A stretch of DNA of 64,000 bases from Dermacentor variabilis (Eukaryota; Arthropoda; Arachnida; Ixodida; Ixodidae). The stretch is taken from the NCBI RefSeq assembly GCF_050947875.1, contig NC_134576.1, forward strand, positions 58,346,255 to 58,410,254. The letters run 5' to 3'. Below the pieces are notes generated by a model, which was given only the letters and a program-made list of their open reading frames with translations, had not been told where the DNA came from and ran no database searches. Below, piece after piece: positions 55,527 to 64,000 of the stretch. Within the stretch, counting starts at the first letter, position 1; each line of letters opens with the position of its first letter. Both the position numbers and the translations under genes were made by a program.

Positions 55527-56045
55527 CTAGGCTATTTCTTCTAGGGTGTTATGGACGCCGAGCTGCAAGAGCCGAGCCGTGCTCGTGGTCTCCATTAAAC
55601 CCAGTGCCGTCATGTAAGCCCGTCTGATCAGCGTGTTGATTTTGGTCCTGTCAGTGACGTGCCAGTTAAGGTAGGCCGCAACGTAGGCGATATGACTGAT
55701 CACGAACGACTGGACAAGGCGCACGAGGCTGTCTTCACGCCTGCCCGCCCGTCGTGTAGAGGCTCGATGTATGAGCCGGATGGCGTCCATTGCCTTGGTG
55801 GTAAGCTTGTTGATGGTCTCGTCGTTGCGGCCGCTCTGGTTGAGCAGCAGGCCCAGGACCCTGATCTTGGGAACTTCGGGGACGCGTTGCCCCGATGCAG
55901 TCACAATTTTGATGTGATCACACTCCCGAAGAGGAGCGCGCTTCTGTCCTGGTCGAAGCGGTGTGAGGACGAACAGCTCGGATTTGGCGGGCGAGCACAT
56001 TAGGCCTGTGCCATCAAGGTGCTGCTCAATGTTTTGCAAGTACCA
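55527..56045 (-). pseudogene. I-like LINE ORF2: end of reverse transcriptase
   Basis: The frame contains GTGLMCSPAKSELFVL, IRVLGLLLNQSGRNDETI, and SFVISHIAYVAAYLNW, typical of the region after the YADD box in I-clade elements. The YADD box itself belongs to the abutting CR1-like sequence in another frame. Confidence 0.8.
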
Positions 56046-57200
56046 CTTTGTCATCAGCATGACGGAACAACGAACATTTTGAAATAACGACAGGGATGTC
56101 ATTAACGAAGATGTCTAACAACAATTTACATAAAATTGATCCCTTAGAACCACCAGCATTCAGCTACAACTAAAAACTGAAAGCATCCTTAACATCGGTA
56201 AGTACCAGTTCAAATCAGTTGCTCAAGAAATTTTCGAGAAAGTTGTAAAAGGGCCTACGATACCTCAAGAAATTGTTCACTTAAGATTTTGAGCTTCAGG
56301 TTGTCAAACGTTTTCGCAACATTTAAGAAGAGAGCACGTGAGAACAGGTTCGGATCGAATGCCGAAGATCATCTAAAGATTCCTCAAGCAGTGCAACATT
56401 AAGACGCCCACGAACCAAACCAAACTGCCAATCAGTTAGGATAGAATATTTCTTAAGAAAACAAGACGTAGCCAGGAAGAGAACTTTTCTAAGAACTTTG
56501 AACTCACTTTTCTCACCTTTCAACTCTAAGACCTTTTAATTCTCTCTCTTAATTTTCCTTCCTCACTTGTGTAATGGTATAACAACTGTAGTCTTTAGGT
56601 ATTCCTGAATAATATCTGACAGCGCATCAAAATTCTCTCGCATGATGCGTAATGATAGTATTCCATCGTATCACGGGGCTTGTTAAGACGGAAACTGAAA
56701 AAAAATTCCTTCAGATGACACTTCGGAGTTCTAGGGAGAAAATCTGACGCAGATGTGGATTGCGGTAACGACCGAGTGTTTAGGAATAGAGCGAATACGC
56801 TTGAGGACGCTCTTACAAAGTGTTTGTTGAAAGAATCAGCTGCTCCTGTGGGATGTTGCTGGAAAGAATAAAAAGAGACCGTTATTGGAAACTCACTCCT
56901 CTGAGTTTAATTATGGAAGACCTAGTTTGGCTAACATTACTTGAAGACTGCTAGAATTTAATCAAAAATAAGGGCGTTTTGCGCCACGCAGAAGTGCAAC
57001 AACTCAATTTATTGCGGACTGATATTCTAGTCATAGTGCTTAGTTGTAGCATTTCCTGCAGTTTCGACAAGGTATCTCGATACGAAATCGCAGCAATAAT
57101 TTCCGCGTTCTTCACGCAATGACCCTTACTTATCGGTGTAGCTACCAACCGTGTGCAACGCCATTGAAAGTTTTCCAGTTGTGTGTAGAACTTTTTATAG
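56046..57200 (-). mobile_element. CR1-like LINE relic (reverse transcriptase)
   Basis: Translated on the minus strand with stops ignored: YDGILSLRIMRENFDALSDI (about 56,660), TTVVIPLHK (56,590), KKYSILTDWQFGLVRGRLNV (56,460-56,400), NVAKTFDN (56,320), GSILCKLLLDIFVNDIPVVI (56,145-56,085) and FRHADDKVV (56,060). These are consecutive RT motifs of CR1/Jockey-group LINEs. The sequence before 56,700 is only faintly similar. Stops occur throughout. Confidence 0.65.
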
Positions 57201-58520
57201 ACTTCACATGACGAATGTTCCTTGGTTAAGGATGCCCAGTCAAATGAAACGATAAGATTTTCAAGCTTAGATTGCTTAACTATAGTGATAAGGTATTTGC
57301 GTCGTCCAGATGTAGTTCCGATCTGAGGCGTTCCCGACGCGTCCGGTAATACAAGACTGCAGGTTACAAAGTATTGATCAGCTCAGCTTTGCACAATACT
57401 ACACGACCTAATTCTCTGACTGATATGTGTTCTAAGCTGGACTTCACTACGCTATTATTAAGTAATTCCGCTATAGTTGGAGCTCCAATTTACATTCCGA
57501 ACCACGAACTGCAACGTAGATAGAAAATCAGACATATCTTTTCGGGGAGTAAAATGCTGATAATAAGTAGCCGATCAAACAAACTTGGTCCACTGAGCCC
57601 CATTGCCGCATGTTTTACCAAGCTCTGTAAGAAAACTTGGAAGTCTGCATTAGGGCGGTCCATGGATAGGAAAAATGTGCATACAAAATGACCTCTTACA
57701 ACCTTTGACCGCCGTACATTCAGCATGTAAAAAAAGCATAACCAGGAGGAACTGTACAATGCATCTGCCACGAAAAACTTTCGGTAAATCGAAGCCATGT
57801 CCCGAAATTACCTTCCTTAATGGCGAAACAAATGCACGGTTTTCAAAGGAGTTAACATCGGCGAATTAAAATAGTTCATTTCATCGCGACTTTCGTTAAA
57901 TTGAGGTTCCTTATATAGAGGTTTGACTGTAAACGTATTAACGGCTATTCTAGTGCATGGCTGTACGAGATGATAAGAATATGGCATTTAGCACTAATTA
58001 TTATTTTTCCATTGCTAGGCAGCGTCTTAAGACAATCAATGCAGTTGTAAGCTTTCCCAATGTACAAAGCAAACTGATTAAAGATAAAAACTTAGACAAC
58101 TAGCCGAGAAGCGAACCAACAAACTGATGGCAGTCCGGGAAAACTGCTCCATAGAAGGCATTCTTCTAGAAACAAAAAAAAAGTACCGCTAACAACGAGA
58201 AGCGCACAAATCGCCCGAGGCCTGCCGTAACGCTAACTGAAACTGCCAAAATACGTCCCCTCACAGAGCGAAGCCAAAAGCGACTATACGACGCGCAGGG
58301 GTGCAAGGCACATTTTTGCGTTTAGCGATAAGCCGCAGCAAGTAGCATCCCTCGCGCACTAGCGTAGACCGTAGGTAACGGCTTGGCGTGGGTGTGTTGC
58401 CGAAATAGTACTGTTAGAGTGCTCACTGAACAAGCTGAAAAGGTCGTCCATACATATCCCACAGTAACCGTCCTCGCAACTGACATCGGGTGTTGTCGCT
58501 TGGCCAGAAGCGACTACTAC
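57201..58520. other. No gene recognised
   Basis: Part of this may be further 5' sequence of the CR1-like relic, but I cannot show it. A 102-residue minus-strand frame (57,490-57,798) has no secure motif. Confidence 0.45.
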
Positions 58521-58556
58521 CAATAATCAATCAATCAATCAATCAATCAAACAAAC

Positions 58557-58613
<57 letters not shown>
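58521..58613. repeat. (AATC)n microsatellite
   Basis: About 90 bp of AATC units, interrupted once by AAACAAACATTC (58,549-58,560). The right flank (GTTTCCCGTGCCCAGGAACA) may be the 3' end of a LINE on the minus strand. Confidence 0.95.
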
Positions 58614-61239
58614 TTTCCCGTGCCCAGGAACAGCCATAAAGTGTGAAAGCTCGTGGATGCATACATTTAAAGAAACATCAGCGGAATATACGTAAAAGGA
58701 AGAAAAATGAATAAAAACAGTATTCCGAAAAACAGTGTACATAAAACAACGCTCAAGGTGAGTACAAAAGAAAATAAAGGAGAGTTGAACAGTAGGTGAA
58801 ACTGCGACACTCTAGTGCAAAGCTCGGAAAAGAACAATCAAAATCATGAAAATCAGCGTTATAACGACTATCTTGTGGACGGTTGAGTGTCGGTAACAAT
58901 AATAATAAGGTTAGCAACGATAATAAATGAAATGTTTATTTTTGAGCCGAACAACAGCTACGCAGCCTGCATACGTGTGTGCTTAAAAATACTTTTTGAA
59001 ACAAAATACAAACAGAAGACAAATTTTGTAGACAAAGCAAAGGGAGGTAGCGAAGCATATACAAATAGGGAAACAAAAAGCGAGCAGGTGCACGTAAAAG
59101 CGACATAATCGTACGACATGATTATCTAAATACACACGAAAGCAGAAGAAATGAACTGCTAAATGGGTCAATACAGATAAAATAATTATAACGCGTTTTT
59201 TAGAGACCGGCCAAAGCACACTATAATGCAACTAAACCACGCGCAAAACGTGGTATGCTGCCTGGTAGATTTTTGCGGCACAGAAAATTGCACACAATCG
59301 AGAAGCTTTGGACAATGTATAATTGCATGGATTACTTGGTAGAGGAACAGAAGGAACGAAAACTGGAAAAGTGGTGCTTTTGGAATAGGCATGAGCTTAT
59401 TTTCTCTGCGGTTAGGTTAGAATTTAGGTTATAATTTCATTTGTATGTTCCCCCCAATAATACAGAGCCACATTCTAGCAGTGGAAGGCACACAATAGAA
59501 TACAATTTCAGAAAAGCGAACGGGGAGTGGAAGTCATGCAATATACGACAAGCGATACCTAGACCGCGAAGGGCACGCAGTTTCGCATGCTTAGCTTGTG
59601 AAAAGAAGTTCAGCGCTTCGTTAAAGTGTACACGACAATTTTTCTTTCATCGATCCTGGGCACTGGAGCCCACCGTAATATGCATGGTAATAGCACATGG
59701 TGTGTTATCCGCGTGTAAGTTGATACCATAGGTTTGGAACCATTTATTGGTAGCTACCATCTTTGCAGCAGTTGCCGGCACGGAAGCAGAACATTTAGTA
59801 GAGCCGATCAAGGTTCAGCCTCAGGTTCCCACATTTTAGCGTGCTATGCAACGTTGCCTCGTAGTTCTCAAGATGTGGTGATGCCGCCACGCAAAAGCCC
59901 GTCAGAGCGGTGTAAAGACAGCAATGTATAATTTCACCGTTCCTCTAAAAAAAACACACAGGATGCGCATCCCAGACCGACATGGATAAGAATCTCACGC
60001 ATTGAGGAAAAGTGACCAATATTAAGCTTCTTTTTTTTGGAAACACTTCATTTCAACGGACTTCTTTCTTTCTGTCGAGTAGGCCACTGATATCTTTTTA
60101 TATAGATGCAGCAGGTTGCGGCACTTTCAAATCACAAAGTGTACTTTGTTTAGACAGGCACTTTAATAAATAACTGATGTATGCTTAAGCTGCATTGGGT
60201 TTCGCTAGTATTATTTTCTTCCCCTACATTTGTTTTCCTATAATGACTTCAGCGGCAGGCATATGCTACCGCAAATGCCGGTAGTAGGAACGATAACTAG
60301 ATAGGGAGGTCGCATGTTCATCGTGACGCATCTTAAGCTGCTAGGTGACACACCGTTCTAATAGCATGCCTTAGTTTGACGTGTAAGCACAATATGCAGT
60401 TTTCTCGTTCAGTATTGGGAGTTTTCAGTTCATTTGCTCGCAAGAAAGTTATCAGCAACTGTACGCAGCTCTCGTTCATGATTTCGAGTATAGGACCTTA
60501 GCCCAGTGCAGCTACGTTGCTTTCTAACTATGCGTACAGAGCTAAATTCATTTACAGCTGCTTTGATTCGATTTCGAGTCATGAATTTACTCTAATATAG
60601 GTGATACCGCTGAAAAGGAAAGCAGTCACAAATTTTCAGAAGCATGTTGGAAGAAACTCAGCTGGTTCCAGTAGTTATTTGCTTCTCACGTTACCCCGAG
60701 GTTTAAAAATTCGTACGGGCAGCGGATGTCTACTGTGTTCCCATGCCTATACCCAACCTCGAATTTCGCGCACTCTGAGCATCAGAGGCAGAACCTGAAC
60801 TGTTTGTTTTCATCACAAATTTTTGTTCACCCCATGACGCTCTGACCAAAAATCGGGCTAAACCTCAACAGCATTTAGCCTCGTTCTATCCCTCTTAACA
60901 TCCGTGTTTAGCTTCTGAAGGCATGACAGACGCTACGGCCTCTTCATTCTACGACGCCAAGTGATATAATCCAACACGAATTGGAGCGCGGAGTTGCTGA
61001 TATGAAGGTCCAAAACAGTCATAGATCCTACCCGTAGTAGTGGAGCAACGCCACCAACGTGTGGTTGCACCTTTTGGAGGATTGCTACGCACATGCACTT
61101 CCCTTATTTACCTTCCGGTTCGAGTGAGAGGCTTTGAAACCCATGCCTGTCACTAGGCAGGCCGGACTTTAGCACGCACAGCCCAATTATTTTCTGGGTT
61201 TCGTCGCTGGGATCCTAGAGGCCGATCATGACAGGTTTT
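58614..61239. other. No gene recognised
   Basis: There is no firm feature. A minus-strand stretch near 59,530-59,700 faintly recalls a LINE RT thumb (NEALNFFSQAKHAKLRALRG) but is too short to assign. Confidence 0.45.
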
Positions 61240-61340
61240 TTCATTATCATTTTTTGATTTATTTACCCTAAAGGCCCAGCTTGGGCATTACATAGGGGGG
61301 GCAGGGAGAACAATTGATATACAAAGGTATAAGACAACGT
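61240..61340 (-). mobile_element. Possible retroelement 3' end
   Basis: TTTATTTACCCTAAAGGCCC, CTTGGGCATTACATAG and a G-run look like the reverse complement of a CR1-type LINE or SINE tail. The evidence is composition and layout only. Confidence 0.3.
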
Positions 61341-62156
61341 GCATGTATGTCAAATATCCTCATAGGAAGTCGTATAGGCTATGCAACCTTTACTTCACTT
61401 CTAATTCGACAACATCATACGCCAATAATTCTTACATTATACAGAAAATGATCTTACATCCTCTGACATCCGAAGGCAGGAAGAAATGCTAGTGCTTTTA
61501 ATTTACTAATGTTTCATTAAGTGCTTGGAAATGTGTATGCACCCTACATCGACGTCAACGCCGACGCGCACCGCTTCTGCGTTTTCGAGCTCGAGAGCAG
61601 TGTGTCGACGTGGTGTCCAAGGCCAAACAGGCATCCAGCGTTGCCAGAAGGCGTACACACAACTTAAATAATCGCTACATATGACACGCCCTGCAATATG
61701 CGTCATCCGTGTCGGCACCATATATAGTCGGCGCTGTGTTACCACGACTCTTCGAAGCCGAAAGTCCAAATGAGCAGACATGTCGTGCTGTTTCGTGAAT
61801 GCAGCACAGTTCGTTCAGAAGCTTCTGTAGCTTCGTAACGGCAACGTTATTCGTATTCGCCGATATTACACAGTGATCCAGTACTGCAGTGCACACCACA
61901 CAGCCACAAGGAATCACAACGGTCCTCCCACTGCGTGCACGCGTGTGTAGGCGCCGACAGTAATTTTCAATTTTAAAACGCAGCATAAAATAAATCCTTC
62001 ATTTATTTAGGCGTAGTGCATTTAACAACAAAACGATAACGTTAGCATTTCATGTATTTCTATTAAGCTTTCTTTTTGTGACGTCATCATGCGTGGCAGC
62101 AGCGGACTCAACTTGGGGTCGTCTGCTGCCACGCGCGTGCACCCAGCGTCGGCCAA
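61341..62156. other. No gene recognised; one hairpin
   Basis: No gene. A short inverted repeat GCGTGGCAGCAG...CTGCTGCCACGC (about 62,090-62,138) lies just before the RTE fragment. Confidence 0.5.
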
Positions 62157-63070
62157 TCCCAATAATGAAACGCGTCAGGCAGGGAGGTACGATCTCCCCA
62201 ATGCTATTCACAGCGTGTTTACAGGACGTGTTCAGAGACCTGGGTTGAGGAGAATTGGGGATTACAGTTAATGGAGAATAGCTGACTAACTTGCGATTCG
62301 CTGATGATATTGCCTTGCTTAGTAACTCAGGAGACCAATTGCAATGCATGCAAACTGACCTGGAGCGGCAAAGCAGAAGGGTGGGTCTAAAATTATTCTG
62401 TAGAAAACTAAAGTAATGCTTAACAGTCTTGGAAGAGAGCAGCAGTTCACGACAGGTAGAAAGGCAACGGAATCGTTACGGGTATACATCTACTTATTCC
62501 AGGTAGTGACCGAGGATCCGGATCATGACACTGGAATAATCAGAAGAATAAGAATAGGCTGGGATGCGTTAGACAGGCATTCTCAGATCATGAACAGCAG
62601 GTTGTCATTATCCCTCAAGAGAAAAGTCGATAATATCTGTGTCTTACCAGTACTCACCTACGGCGCAGAAACCCGGAGGCTTACGAAAAGGGTTCTACTA
62701 AAATGAGGACGACGCAACCAGTGATGGAAAAAAGAAGGATATGTGTAACGCTAAGGGATAAGAAGAGAGCAGATTGGGTGAGGGAATAAACAAGAGGTAA
62801 TGATATCTAAGTTGAAATCAAGAAAAAGAAATGGGGCATGGGCAGGGCATGTAATGACGATGGTAGATAACCGATGGTCATTAAGGGTTATGGACTGCAT
62901 CCCAAGAGAAGGGAAGCCTATCAGGGGGCGGCAGATAGTTAGGTGAGCGGATGAGATTAAGAAGTTTACAGGGACAACATGGCCACAATTAGCACATGGC
63001 CGGGGTAGTTGGAGAAGTATTGGAGAGGCCTTTGCCCTGCAGCAGGTATAACCAGGCTGATGGTGATAAT
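62157..63070 (+). mobile_element. RTE-like LINE, copy 3 (decayed)
   Basis: It starts within the RT (CGTCAGGCAGGGAG, equivalent to 11,988 of copy 1) and ends with GGCTGATGGTGATAATGG. The RT box sequence TTCGCTGATGATATTGCC is kept, but there are several stops and frameshifts (for example TAG at 62,279 and TGA at 62,704). It is more diverged than copy 2. Confidence 0.88.
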
Positions 63071-63355
63071 GGCGTGTACATCATTGCATACCTTTTGATT
63101 TTCCGTTCGTTAGATTGTCATGTGCGCATGGTTGGTATTTACCTATGGCCTGCTTATCGTTACGTGATGTCAAGTGACTCTTATCCCCTTGGTCTGAAGT
63201 ACGCGAAGTGCATACCATCGCAGACCTTGTTCGAAGCCCCATCGTTTGATATCCATGTCAGTATGGTTGGCAATCATGCATCGGCTAGCGAAAGATACGT
63301 GACGTCACGTGACGCTCTTTCCCACGTGATTTGACGGTAACTACATGTAACACTG
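63071..63355. other. No feature recognised
   Basis: Spacer between two RTE fragments; nothing is assigned. Confidence 0.5.
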
Positions 63356-63673
63356 GGCATATTGTTCTAGAAAAACTGGCAACCCTGTAAACAGAATGCC
63401 TCATGACCTCGAGCATACCGGAATCTTGGAAGAACGCCAACATAATCCTAATCCATAAGAAACAGGACGCCAAAGACATGAAAAATTATAGACTGATCAG
63501 GTTACAGTTCATTGTCTACAAAGTATTCAGTTAGGTAATCGCAAATACAATCAGGAAAACATTCGACTTCTGTGAACCAAAGGACAAGGCAGTATTTCGT
63601 AAAGCCTACTCAACGATAGACCATACTCACAATATCAATCAGGTGATACGTACAAGTGCGGAATACAATCAAC

Positions 63674-63721
<48 letters not shown>

Positions 63722-63988
63722 GTTGAAATCAATAAAACGAAATGAGCATGCACAGGGCATGTAATGAGGAGGGAAGATAATGGATGGTCATTAGGGGTTA
63801 CGGACTGGGCTCCAAGGGAAGGGAAGCGTAGCAGGGGGTGGCCGAAAATTTGGTGGGCAGATGAGATTAAGAAGTTTGCAGGGACAACATGGCCACAATT
63901 AGTACATAACTGGGGTAGTTGGAGAAGTATGGGAGAGGCATTTGCCCTGCAGTGGGCCTAACCAGGCTGATGATGTAGTGTTGATGAT
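63356..63988 (+). mobile_element. RTE-like LINE, copy 4, with internal deletion
   Basis: The left part (63,356-63,675) matches copy 1 from about 11,482 to 11,815. The right part (from 63,723) matches from about 12,630 to the 3' tail. Roughly 815 bp, including the catalytic box, are missing. The C-terminal frame 63,764-63,961 is open and ends at the natural stop, giving the best view of the intact family C-terminus (TDWAPREGKRSRGWPKIWWA). Confidence 0.9.
63676..63719. repeat. (AT)22 run flanked by a 7-bp inverted repeat
   Basis: TCAACCC (63,669-63,675) and GGGTTGA (63,720-63,726) flank a pure 44-bp AT run at the site of the internal deletion. The whole could extrude as a cruciform. Confidence 0.95.
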
Positions 63989-64000
63989 AATTATGACGTA

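Larger units (their letters stand above)
54371..56045 (-). mobile_element. I-like LINE, 3' half (RT end, RNase H, zinc motif)
   Basis: On the minus strand the fragment enters just after the RT catalytic box and runs through the RT thumb, RNase H and a CCHC motif. It ends with TTTATTAAAGC and TATCC/TATCCTATCC repeats near 54,371. There is one nonsense stop at 55,527 within otherwise open frames, so it is the best preserved LINE coding segment in the window. Its 5' junction joins a CR1-like sequence. Confidence 0.85.

Noticed and set aside
59440..59930. LINE reverse transcriptase on the minus strand
   Set aside because: A few residues recall a LINE thumb, but no catalytic motif or ordered series of motifs could be found.
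1..64000. CRISPR array, phage, bacterial operon or toxin system
   Set aside because: No regularly spaced short repeats and no bacterial gene organisation; the whole window has the character of repeat-rich animal DNA.

Overview
The window looks like gene-poor, transposon-dense nuclear DNA of an arthropod, most probably a hard (metastriate) tick. The reasons are three tRNA-derived SINEs that resemble the ixodid tick Ruka family as I remember it, several RTE-like non-LTR elements with TGA-repeat tails, I-like LINEs with an RNase H domain, a Ty3/Gypsy element, a Penelope-like element and a PIF/Harbinger transposon with introns. No bacterial features are present: no operons, no phage genes and no CRISPR array. 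I found no host gene I could defend; every protein domain I recognise belongs to a mobile element, and nearly all are broken by stops or frameshifts. Layout. 1-10,030: largely featureless, with one SINE (5550), a small foldback element (6073) and a 61-bp tandem duplication (4259). 10,035-12,886: near full-length but inactivated RTE-like LINE (+). 14,046-16,600: a roughly 165-bp satellite and a 471-bp tandem duplication. 16,738-19,789: decayed LTR retrotransposon with both LTRs and a 4-bp target duplication. 20,349-22,345: a dispersed repeat of unknown class, an I-like LINE 3' half, and a long CAGA microsatellite at a second LINE 3' end. 23,230-26,570: a mosaic of satellite-like segments, a Penelope relic, LINE and SINE scraps and an inverted pair. 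27,862-28,700: miniature Penelope-like element with a GIY-YIG ORF between inverted arms. 29,000-32,870: L1/Tx1-like LINE (-). 33,545-34,345: array built around TTTCTGTCG/CGACAGAAA. 35,083-36,725: Ruka-like SINE and an I-like LINE relic. 36,916-47,945: what I read as a nested composite, a PIF/Harbinger transposon (Myb-like gene on +, transposase on -, candidate 28-bp terminal inverted repeats) invaded by a 4.6-kb Gypsy element and a 1.2-kb RTE copy. 47,997-48,621: second copy of the dispersed repeat. 49,140-49,660: CR1-like relic. 51,732-53,071: 1.34-kb foldback palindrome. 53,515-54,285: a different RTE-like relic. 54,371-57,200: I-like LINE fused to a CR1-like relic (-). 57,201-62,156: mostly featureless. 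62,157-63,988: two more RTE fragments, one with an internal deletion bridged by a 44-bp AT run. No cooperating host pathway can be read from the window. The genes belong to independent mobile elements, and the biology visible is nested insertion, truncation, inversion and microsatellite growth. I did not find a convincing new biological system. The strongest leads are the nested Harbinger composite, the inverted-arm Penelope miniature, the large foldback, the TTTCTGTCG array and the dispersed repeat of unknown class.
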